From positions 1 to 15,504 of the forward strand of contig CAJKQE010000048.1 in NCBI GenBank assembly GCA_905201915.1: DNA of 15,504 nucleotides. The letters are read 5' to 3'. A model generated the notes under the pieces. That model saw only the letters and a list, made by a program, of their open reading frames with translations, searched no databases and had not been told where the DNA came from. This DNA is from an uncultured Lachnospiraceae bacterium (GTDB lineage Bacteria; Bacillota; Clostridia; Lachnospirales; Lachnospiraceae). Positions 6,869-15,504 of the stretch are shown piece by piece; the first letter of the stretch is position 1, and each line of letters opens with the position of its first letter. The position numbers were made by a program, and so were the translations under genes.

Positions 6869-7153
6869 GTGCTGATTTTAGTCATTATGTGTATCGGAAT
6901 ATGCGTTGGAAACAGATTTTTGTCTCCGAAGTATAAGAAAGCAAATGAGATTTTTCAAATTATGTGTACCTTGTCATTGATTTTTTCCATGGGTGTCATG
7001 TTGGGAAAAGATGAAGATTTTTTTGATAAGCTTTTTACATTAGGATGGGAAAGTTTTTTGTTTTTCCTTGTGCCTTCCGTATGCTCCGTAATACTGGTAT
7101 TTATTTTGACAAAGCGTTTTATGGGTGACAAAAGAAAAAAAGAAAAGGATTGA
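6869..7153 (+). CDS. LysO-family lysine exporter, N-terminal half protein
   Basis: A 94-residue membrane protein corresponding to the N-terminal part of E. coli LysO (YbjE, DUF340), which exports lysine across the inner membrane. Hydrophobic segments are about residues 1-14, 28-45 (IFQIMCTLSLIFSMGVML) and 61-83 (SFLFFLVPSVCSVILVFIL), followed by a basic tail KRFMGDKRKKEK. GTG 6869 is the first possible start: the frame has a stop at 6863-6865, and AAGGAAGGAA lies about 10 bp upstream. The partner half begins 3 bp after the TGA stop and in the same reading frame. In E. coli both halves form one chain of about 299 residues; two-gene versions are common in Firmicutes, so this need not be damage. 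Confidence 0.82.
   Translation: MLILVIMCIGICVGNRFLSPKYKKANEIFQIMCTLSLIFSMGVMLGKDEDFFDKLFTLGWESFLFFLVPSVCSVILVFILTKRFMGDKRKKEKD
7143..7149 (+). promoter_or_regulatory. Internal ribosome binding site of the second lysO ORF
   Basis: AAAAGGA, 7 bp before ATG 7157, lies in the last codons of the first ORF. It supports separate translation of the second half rather than stop-codon read-through. Confidence 0.6.
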
Positions 7154-7156
7154 CTT

Positions 7157-7759
7157 ATGGTAATTTTAGCAGTTTTAGCGTTGGTTTTAGGTGTCCTTGT
7201 AGGTACTTTCGATGTGCAGAATTTTTTGCTGGATACATTGGTATCAAATAAGGATTTAGTTTTATATCTTTTGATGTTTTCTGTGGGAATGAGCATTGGC
7301 CTTCACAAAGGAATTATTAAAAAGATAAAAGAATATCATGTGAAAATATTGATTATTCCGGCAGGAATTATTGTGGGAACACTTTTGGGAGGAGTGCTTC
7401 TCAGTATGATAACAAAGTATAATATAGGAGAGAGCACTTCTGTGGTAAGTGGTTTGGGCTGGTACAGCCTTGCAGGGGTTACCATAGGAAATCTTGCAGG
7501 TGCGCAGCTTGGAAGTATCGCCTTTTTGAGTAATTTAATGAGAGAGATTTTTTCGTTTTTCAGTATTCCTTTTATTGCAAAGCATTTTAATTATTACTCC
7601 TGTATTGCTCCGGCAGCGGCTACAAGTGAAGATACCACACTTCCTATGATGATGAAATATACAAATGAGGAAACAGTAGTCTTATCGGTAATTAATGGAG
7701 TTTTATGCTCTGCGGTAGTACCGGTATTAATTCCTTTATGTTATCAATTAAAATTTTAA
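7157..7759 (+). CDS. lysO: LysO-family lysine exporter, C-terminal half protein
   Basis: A 200-residue integral membrane protein matching the C-terminal two thirds of LysO. Hydrophobic segments lie near residues 1-17, 33-50 (DLVLYLLMFSVGMSIGL), 63-86 (VKILIIPAGIIVGTLLGGVL), 97-120, 124-142 and 175-195. Family blocks seen are SGLGWYSLAGV, GAQLGSIAFLSNLMREI and AAATSEDTTLPMM, which carries acidic residues of the type used in substrate transport. The likely job is export of lysine, and of its toxic analogue thialysine, from the cytoplasm. It follows the N-terminal half with only TGA-CTT between, in the same frame; together the two reach the length of single-chain LysO. A hairpin terminator follows. 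Confidence 0.88.
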   Translation: MVILAVLALVLGVLVGTFDVQNFLLDTLVSNKDLVLYLLMFSVGMSIGLHKGIIKKIKEYHVKILIIPAGIIVGTLLGGVLLSMITKYNIGESTSVVSGLGWYSLAGVTIGNLAGAQLGSIAFLSNLMREIFSFFSIPFIAKHFNYYSCIAPAAATSEDTTLPMMMKYTNEETVVLSVINGVLCSAVVPVLIPLCYQLKF

Positions 7760-7771
7760 ATGAATAAAGAG

Positions 7772-7850
7772 AGGTTGTTGCGTTAAGTGCATATCGAGAA
7801 TATGTATGAATATTCCAGATTTCTGCTTAATGTGACAGCCTTTTTCTTTT
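7772..7850 (+). terminator. Long wobble-rich hairpin terminator after lysO
   Basis: A 16-bp stem forms between 7772-7787 (AGGTTGTTGCGTTAAG) and 7826-7841 (CTTAATGTGACAGCCT), unbroken if four G-U pairs are allowed. The 38-nt loop holds a small CATAT/ATATG helix. TTTTTCTTTT follows (7841-7850). It fits a rho-independent terminator for the lysO unit; because of the G-U pairs it works only in plus-strand RNA. Confidence 0.72.
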
Positions 7851-7876
7851 ATATTTCTAAAATATAATTATTTTAA

Positions 7877-7905
7877 TTGCGTAGAGCCTTTCTTTCAGAT
7901 ATAAT
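7877..7905 (+). promoter_or_regulatory. Candidate promoter for the lipoprotein gene
   Basis: TTGCGT (7877-7882), 17 bp, perfect TATAAT (7900-7905). There is no TG extension, unlike the other promoters here. It lies about 50 bp upstream of the start codon. Confidence 0.6.
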
Positions 7906-7953
7906 ATACATAACAAAAAGGTCGTGTAGTAGAAGGTGAAAGGAGCGGTAGGA

Positions 7954-8409
7954 ATGAAGAAATATGGTATATATATTTTTTTGTGCGGAATATTGCTTGC
8001 GGGATGCAGCAGCGAAAAAGAACCCTCACAGATTGAAATTCCCGAAGAAAAAATAGCCAAGTTTCAAATGGGAAGTATAAGATCAAAACCGGAAGAGTAT
8101 AAAAAGCTATCTGATTTCATTGAAAATATGGAAGGAGCTGTGCCGGAAAAAGACCAGAAGAAAGCACCTCATAGAGGAGAAGACTATTATCCTGTCTCCT
8201 TTATCTACGAAGATGAAACAAAGGATATTTTCTATTTCTTTCCAAAAGGTGAGAAATGGTATCTGGAAACAGAGAATGGAGACGTTTATGGAAATGCAGA
8301 TTTTATTCTGGATTATGTAGATATTGATTTTAACGTTGATGTAAAAAGGGAGATAAGGATAGACAAAGATGTATTAAAAAGAACTTTGGAAAAGGAGTTA
8401 CCGCTTTAA
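7954..8409 (+). CDS. Small putative lipoprotein of unknown function
   Basis: A 151-residue secreted protein. MKKYGIYIFLCGILLAGCSS is a lipoprotein signal peptide with lipobox LAGC, so after lipidation at Cys18 the protein should be anchored on the outer face of the membrane. The mature part is short, charged and without cysteines; it has a mixed alpha/beta look (YYPVSFIYEDETKDIFYFF, EKWYLETENGDVYG) that recalls small extracytoplasmic sensor or binding domains, but I recognise no family. ATG 7954 follows AAAGGAG with 9-bp spacing; an in-frame GTG at 7936 would put extra residues before the signal peptide and is less likely. It is a single-gene unit with its own promoter and terminator. Confidence 0.82.
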   Translation: MKKYGIYIFLCGILLAGCSSEKEPSQIEIPEEKIAKFQMGSIRSKPEEYKKLSDFIENMEGAVPEKDQKKAPHRGEDYYPVSFIYEDETKDIFYFFPKGEKWYLETENGDVYGNADFILDYVDIDFNVDVKREIRIDKDVLKRTLEKELPL

Positions 8410-8428
8410 AGGCGATAACTCCTTTTTT
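8390..8428 (+). terminator. Terminator between the lipoprotein gene and carB, possibly bidirectional
   Basis: AAAAGGAGTTA (8390-8400) pairs perfectly with TAACTCCTTTT (8416-8426), followed by more T to 8428; CGC/GCG can extend the stem inward. The left arm encodes the last residues of the lipoprotein and the loop holds its TAA stop. Read on the minus strand, the stem ends in TTTT, so it may also stop carB transcripts, which end 17 bp away. Confidence 0.85.
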
Positions 8429-8444
8429 AGTGAATGATATTGTA

Positions 8445-11663
<3,219 letters not shown>

Positions 11664-11713
11664 AAAGAACCTCCATTTATATATATTTTTTTATGACTTT
11701 ACATACGTAATAA

Positions 11714-11743
11714 AGTATAGCATAAAGAGCAATCGTTAAGCAA
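11714..11743 (-). promoter_or_regulatory. Candidate promoter for carB
   Basis: On the minus strand: TTGCTT (11743-11738), 18 bp, TATACT (11719-11714), with TGC before it as an extended -10. The remaining leader is about 45 nt, too short for a PyrR attenuator, and no T-box or riboswitch structure is seen. Confidence 0.6.
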
Positions 11744-11761
11744 GGAAATAATAAGATTTTC

Positions 11762-11790
11762 TTTACTCTAAAAAACTTTTATGCTATACT
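11762..11790 (+). promoter_or_regulatory. Promoter for the ABC exporter operon
   Basis: TTTACT (11762-11767), 17 bp, TATACT (11785-11790), with TG at 11782-11783. It is followed by the ribosome site AGGAGG at 11811-11816. It should drive the ATPase, permease and nucleoid-associated genes. Confidence 0.65.
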
Positions 11791-11824
11791 ATGCTAAATT
11801 AATTAGGCCTAGGAGGGAAGAAAA

Positions 11825-12529
11825 ATGATAGAAGTTCGAAATTTGACAAAATCGTATAATGTATTGGAAAAACCTGTAGTAAAGAATGTTTCGCTTTGTG
11901 CAAGACCAGGAGAGATTACTATCCTTTTAGGACCGAATGGGGCTGGGAAATCTACTACGATTAAAAGTATTGCAAATCTTTTAAATTATGAAGGGGAAAT
12001 TCTGATATGTGGTCATCCAAACAATACCATTGAAGCGAAGAAATGTTTCAGCTATGTACCGGAAATTCCTATGTTGTACGATGTTCTTACTGTGGATGAA
12101 ACTATAGAATTTATTGGCAGGGCGTATCGTGTAAAAAATTATAAAGAAATAGCAGATAAGTATCTGGAAGCATTTAAAATGACAGAAAACAGAAAAAAAT
12201 TAGCAAAAGAGCTAAGCAAAGGAATGCGGCAGAAATTAAGCATGATTTTGGCGTTTATCATTGAGCCTAAAGCATTGCTGGTAGATGAGCCAATGGTAGG
12301 ACTGGATCCGGCAAGCATTGAAGAAGTATTGGAGCTTTTTCGCCAGCTTCGGGCAGAGGGTACGGCAATTCTTATCAGTACCCATATTATTGATATTGTA
12401 AATGATATCTGGGACAGGGCTTATATTATGGATAAAGGAGAAATTGTAAAAACAATAGACAGAAAAGATGCAGGAGAAGAAACTTTAAAAGAAATCTTCT
12501 TTGAAACTACGAAGGAGGGAGATGCATGA
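11825..12529 (+). CDS. ABC transporter ATP-binding protein
   Basis: A 234-residue cytoplasmic ATPase of an ABC exporter. Walker A is GPNGAGKST (residues 36-44, Lys42), the signature is LSKGMRQKL (130-138), Walker B is ALLVDEP with Asp155 and Glu156, the D-loop is GLDP and the switch histidine is His188 (ISTHIID). The Q-loop position reads YVPEIPMLYDVLT, with Glu instead of Gln, which is common in ABC-2-type drug and bacitracin-like exporters. AGGAGG lies 8 bp upstream of ATG 11825. Its TGA overlaps the permease ATG (ATGA), so the two subunits are made in a coupled way. The cargo is not predictable from the ATPase. Confidence 0.95.
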   Translation: MIEVRNLTKSYNVLEKPVVKNVSLCARPGEITILLGPNGAGKSTTIKSIANLLNYEGEILICGHPNNTIEAKKCFSYVPEIPMLYDVLTVDETIEFIGRAYRVKNYKEIADKYLEAFKMTENRKKLAKELSKGMRQKLSMILAFIIEPKALLVDEPMVGLDPASIEEVLELFRQLRAEGTAILISTHIIDIVNDIWDRAYIMDKGEIVKTIDRKDAGEETLKEIFFETTKEGDA

Positions 12530-14088
12530 ATTCGTTCTTCTACTTATTTCGGACAAAAATAAAAGGTTCTATAAGAGTCCAGTTTTCTTCCTTGGGAACG
12601 GGGATGGCAGTCATTTTTATGGTTTTAATTTATGGAGTGCTGATAGGCACAATTTTCACATCTTCGGTGCCCTATCAATCTGAAACCATGTATTTACAGA
12701 CTGCTATGGCAATTCTGGCAGGAGTAGGCGTTACTGCTTTTTTCTCATTGTTGTCATTAATGAGTAAACGAAAAGCACTTTTGTATGACACAGATGCTTT
12801 TTATTTTTTTTCCGGTCCTTATACAAAGACACAGACAAATCTCTTTATTTTAGTACAGACTTTAAAAGGTGCGTTGGGATATGGATTGATTGGCTGCTTT
12901 TTTACAGGCTTGCTTTCTATGGGGCGATATTTTTCAATTCCATATTTTCTTTTATGTCTGCTGGTATTTTTCCTAATCAGCGCTGTGTTTTTGCTAATGA
13001 CAGATTATATTTATATGTGGACTTTGGTAAAACCAAAAGTTAAGATTTGGAATTATATAGCAGTGGTATTGGTATTGGCAGCGGCAGGAGGTGTATTTTT
13101 TATATCTATGCAAGCTGCAGGTTATGATTTTAAAGATGGATTTTTGAAATTTGCTGTCAGCAGAGAATTTTATTATGTTCCTTTTTTTGGTTGGGGTAAG
13201 CTTGTTTTAAGCGCTTTTTTAGGGAAAGAGTATATAGGCATGGTAATAGGGCTGGCTCTTTTACTGACTGCTAATGCTGTTTTTTTAATTTTGTTTTTGA
13301 CATTTCCCAGAAATATTGTGGAACAGGCTGTACGGGATGCAGAAGAAATCAGCAATTATGTTCGCAGAGTGAAGGCAAATGGAGGAAATGCCCTTAGTAG
13401 TGAAGGGAAGATAAAGCAGGTTCGAGGAGAATTTCCGGAAGGTGCAAGAGCAATTTTCTATAAGAATATTCTCAGTATGAAAAAAACAGGCAGTTTTTTA
13501 AGAAAACAGGATTTTTTCATTATTATAATATATTTTGTACTAAGTTATGTAATGGCGCCGGAAAGACGGTTTTATATGTTTAGCTATATGATGATTTTAT
13601 GGCTTTTTAACTTGCTGAATGATAGCGAGTTTTTAGGAGAGTTAAAAAACTATCAGATTTATCTCATACCGGAAAATCCATTAAAAAAATTAATTTATGT
13701 AATCTTACCCGCGTATTTTAAAGTTGCAATTTTAATCGGTACAGCGATTTTGATTGCAGGTATTTTTAACCGTATGCCGGTATTGACGATTTTACAATAT
13801 TTCTTTATGCTGTTAGGATATGCAATGATTTTTATCTCCGGTACGGTTTGGGCTACAAAAATTATGAAAACAAAAGCGAGTGTGGCATTAGAAAATCTTC
13901 TTCGAATGTTGATTATCCTGCTGGCAGCAATCCCTGCTACAGGAGCAGGCTTTTTGGCATGGTTTTTACTGAAAGATTTGTATATTTTTCAGATAGTAGT
14001 TACAGTAATTACCATAGTGATGAATTTTCTTGTATCAGCGATTATCCTGATTGCATGCCAAGGCATGATGAACGGGAGAGAAATATAG
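12526..14088 (+). CDS. ABC exporter membrane subunit (PF16962-like)
   Basis: A 520-residue polytopic membrane protein, partner of the preceding ATPase. I count about twelve hydrophobic segments: near 26-45, 56-79, 94-118, 124-155, 170-190, 235-260 in the first half, and near 325-340, 347-362, 385-410, 425-445, 455-485 and 490-512 in the second. A long soluble stretch (about 265-320) between the halves is rich in Arg, Lys and Glu. This two-halved layout and length fit the Firmicute putative ABC exporter family, whose substrates are not known. GGAGG lies about 7 bp before ATG 12526. No peptide-processing or immunity gene lies beside it, so it is more likely a housekeeping or stress exporter than a bacteriocin system, though this is inference. 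Confidence 0.85.
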   Translation: MNSFFYLFRTKIKGSIRVQFSSLGTGMAVIFMVLIYGVLIGTIFTSSVPYQSETMYLQTAMAILAGVGVTAFFSLLSLMSKRKALLYDTDAFYFFSGPYTKTQTNLFILVQTLKGALGYGLIGCFFTGLLSMGRYFSIPYFLLCLLVFFLISAVFLLMTDYIYMWTLVKPKVKIWNYIAVVLVLAAAGGVFFISMQAAGYDFKDGFLKFAVSREFYYVPFFGWGKLVLSAFLGKEYIGMVIGLALLLTANAVFLILFLTFPRNIVEQAVRDAEEISNYVRRVKANGGNALSSEGKIKQVRGEFPEGARAIFYKNILSMKKTGSFLRKQDFFIIIIYFVLSYVMAPERRFYMFSYMMILWLFNLLNDSEFLGELKNYQIYLIPENPLKKLIYVILPAYFKVAILIGTAILIAGIFNRMPVLTILQYFFMLLGYAMIFISGTVWATKIMKTKASVALENLLRMLIILLAAIPATGAGFLAWFLLKDLYIFQIVVTVITIVMNFLVSAIILIACQGMMNGREI

Positions 14089-14103
14089 AAGGGAACGAAA
14101 GAA

Positions 14104-15126
14104 ATGTTGGCATCAAAAGAAGAAATTAAAATTCAGCAGGCAGTAGTACATATTTTAGACTCTACACTTGGAATGCCGGTATTATCCGATACACTGTTGG
14201 ACTGTGGCTCGGATTTTTCCGATTTTTTGAAAAGTCATATTTTTAAAATTGACAGCAGTGATGAGATAAAAAATTGTAGTTTTATGGAAGAGTCATCGAT
14301 TTTTCCGTTAATAGAGGAATGGAATTCTGAGAATTTTCTGGAAGTGTCTCAAAAGATTGCGGGAGAGCTCTATACCCTTATGAACCAGAATATTGATATT
14401 CCTGCAGCAGATTTGTTAGTTGTAGAATATCAGGTGGAGCAGCATAGCTATCTGGCGCTTTTAAAAATGAATTATAAAACTTCCTATACACATCTGACAA
14501 ATTCAGATCCTTGGGGGAATAATAATGATATTATTAAGCAGAAAGCAATTCTTCCGGGAGAGACACAGAAGCTTACGGAAGCTGCATTGATTGACCTTAT
14601 GGCTCCTCAGTACGTTCGTCTGGTGGAAAAGAAATATGATGTAAATGGTGTAAAAACCAATTATTTTTCCCAGTGTTTTTTAAAGTGCAAAGGTTCTTTG
14701 TCTTCAAAGACAAAACTTGCCATCGTAAATAAAGCTGTGACAGAGGTTCAAAAAAAGTATTTTCATGATTCAGAACAGTTTGAAGTGCAAATGGAAACGA
14801 AGAGTATTTTAAATCAGGAATTTTCAGAACAGGGTGGATTGGAAGTTCCAGTGGTGATTGATAAAATTTTCAAAGAGCATCCTCAGATGAAAGAGGAAGT
14901 TCAGGAAAAGCTGGAAAAATATAATCTTACCGAAGCAACGATAGAACCTCAAAATCCTCTTACAACGAAGAAGTTTACAAAACAGCATTTAATGACAGAT
15001 ACGGGAATTGAGTTAAAAATACCTATGGAGGAATATAATAATAAAGACAAAATCGAATTTATTACAAACCCAGATGGAACGATTTCTGTTTTGATTAAAA
15101 ATATCGGAAGTATTGAAAGCAAGTAA
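14104..15126 (+). CDS. Nucleoid-associated protein, NdpA/YejK family-like
   Basis: A 340-residue cytoplasmic protein that resembles the 37-kDa nucleoid-associated family (PF04245; E. coli YejK), in its Firmicute form. Recognisable blocks are IQQAVVHILDSTLGMPVLSD at the N-terminus, NIDIPAADLLVVEYQV and YLALLKMNYKTSYTHL in the middle, EKKYDVNGVKTNYFSQCFL, and near the end LMTDTGIELKIPMEEYNN and EFITNPDGTISVLIKNIG. E. coli YejK associates with the nucleoid; the role of the Firmicute form is unknown. The gene begins 15 bp after the permease stop with an AAGGGA site, so it is probably read from the ABC operon promoter, although it has no obvious link with transport. The promoter of the next gene lies within its last codons. 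Confidence 0.85.
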   Translation: MLASKEEIKIQQAVVHILDSTLGMPVLSDTLLDCGSDFSDFLKSHIFKIDSSDEIKNCSFMEESSIFPLIEEWNSENFLEVSQKIAGELYTLMNQNIDIPAADLLVVEYQVEQHSYLALLKMNYKTSYTHLTNSDPWGNNNDIIKQKAILPGETQKLTEAALIDLMAPQYVRLVEKKYDVNGVKTNYFSQCFLKCKGSLSSKTKLAIVNKAVTEVQKKYFHDSEQFEVQMETKSILNQEFSEQGGLEVPVVIDKIFKEHPQMKEEVQEKLEKYNLTEATIEPQNPLTTKKFTKQHLMTDTGIELKIPMEEYNNKDKIEFITNPDGTISVLIKNIGSIESK

Positions 15127-15141
15127 GAACCATGTTATAAT
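15113..15141 (+). promoter_or_regulatory. Strong promoter for the NSS transporter
   Basis: TTGAAA (15113-15118), exactly 17 bp, perfect TATAAT (15136-15141), with TG at 15133-15134. It is the best consensus match in the window. The -35 lies inside the final codons of the nucleoid-associated gene. The leader of about 75 nt has only a weak 5-bp hairpin (TCAAC/GTTGA, 15176-15190) without a T-tract. Confidence 0.8.
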
Positions 15142-15221
15142 TACCTGAAAATCATCTCTGTAAAGTCGTTACACATCAACGCTTTGTTGAGATAAAGAAA
15201 AAAGAAGAAGAGGTACATAAT

Positions 15222-15504
15222 ATGGAAAGAGAAAAATTTTCCTCACGAATTGGCTTTATCCTGATTTCAGCAGGGTGTGCCATTGGACTCGGAAACGTAT
15301 GGCGCTTTCCTTACATCACAGGAAAATACGGCGGCGCAGCGTTTGTGTTAATTTATTTATTCTTTTTGCTTGTTTTGGGACTTCCCATTATGGTAATGGA
15401 GTTCTCCGTAGGAAGGGCAAGCCAGAAGAGTATTGCAACATCTTTTAACGTTCTGGAAAAAGAGGGGACAAAATGGCATATTTACCGTTATTTTGGTATG
15501 GCGG
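15222..15504 (+). CDS. Sodium-dependent transporter, NSS/SNF family (partial at right edge)
   Basis: The first 94 residues of a neurotransmitter:sodium symporter-family protein, a membrane carrier that couples uptake of amino acids (in LeuT, TnaT and relatives) to sodium. Seen: MEREKFSSRIGFILISAGCA, then IGLGNVWRFPYITGKYGGAAF, the family's signature in broken helix TM1 that lines the substrate and Na+ sites, and TM2 (FVLIYLFFLLVLGLPIMVME) ending in FSVGRASQKS. ATG 15222 follows AAGAGGT with 7-bp spacing. The open frame runs off the window. It is transcribed from its own strong promoter. The substrate cannot be assigned from this fragment. Confidence 0.93.
   Translation, partial: MEREKFSSRIGFILISAGCAIGLGNVWRFPYITGKYGGAAFVLIYLFFLLVLGLPIMVMEFSVGRASQKSIATSFNVLEKEGTKWHIYRYFGMA

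Larger units (their letters stand above)
11714..11790. repeat. 13-bp inverted repeat across the carB/ABC divergent promoters
   Basis: AGTATAGCATAAA (11714-11726) and its exact reverse complement (11778-11790) lie 51 bp apart. Each arm is the extended -10 region of one of the two divergent promoters. The arms may match only because both carry the same strong promoter element, but 13 identical bases is longer than the element needs. Confidence 0.75.

Noticed and set aside
6862..6936. ATG at 6862 as a start upstream of the first lysO ORF
   Set aside because: It is in another frame and gives only a short unrelated peptide; GTG 6869 yields the LysO-like membrane segment.
11825..14088. ABC pair as a bacteriocin or lantibiotic export and immunity system
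   Set aside because: No precursor peptide, modification enzyme, peptidase domain or two-component regulator lies nearby.
15127..15221. Possible riboswitch or terminator in the NSS leader
   Set aside because: Only a 5-bp hairpin followed by an A/G-rich stretch is visible; there is no T-tract and no conserved aptamer pattern.

Overview
The window looks like chromosomal core sequence from a low-GC anaerobic Firmicute, most likely a member of the Lachnospiraceae. This is inferred from AT-rich, purine-skewed coding strands, strong GGAGG-type ribosome sites, sigma-A-like promoters with TG-extended -10 boxes, and gene families typical of gut Clostridia (chromosomal topB, a PF16962-type ABC exporter, a two-gene LysO, a FliB-like protein plus Cys_rich_small pair). 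I see no phage, transposon, CRISPR, tRNA or rRNA.

Layout. The left edge (1-552) is the 3' part of an aspartate-semialdehyde dehydrogenase gene, closed by a clear terminator. A promoter then serves topB (681-2714). Next is a tightly packed trio at 2757-4888: a GlmU-C-like left-handed beta-helix acyltransferase, a FliB-family cysteine-rich putative lysine N-methylase, and a 101-residue Cys_rich_small protein. This trio converges on, and overlaps by 29 bp, a beta-phosphoglucomutase-like HAD phosphatase on the minus strand (4860-5531). That gene is divergent from an orphan NuoE-like [2Fe-2S] protein and a second, Gph-like HAD phosphatase (5665-6790). Then come a lysine exporter LysO split into two ORFs (6869-7759), a long wobble-rich hairpin terminator, and a small lipoprotein (7954-8409). 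A terminator that may work in both directions separates the lipoprotein from carB.

carB (8445-11663, minus) is a complete, monocistronic carbamoyl-phosphate synthase large subunit with no carA beside it. It is divergent from a plus-strand operon of an ABC ATPase, a roughly 12-TM exporter subunit and a NdpA/YejK-like nucleoid-associated protein (11825-15126). A strong promoter within the last codons of that gene drives an NSS-family sodium-dependent transporter (15222 onward), which is cut by the window edge.

Functional links. ASD (aspartate-family amino acids) and LysO (lysine export) touch lysine metabolism but are 6 kb apart. The ABC ATPase and permease clearly form one transporter. The FliB-like and Cys-rich proteins are translationally coupled with no flagellar gene in view. 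I found no spectacular new system. The best leads are the acyltransferase/FliB-like/Cys-rich module, the orphan NuoE-HAD pair, the stop-plus-one-codon junctions at two gene pairs, and two compact divergent promoter regions.
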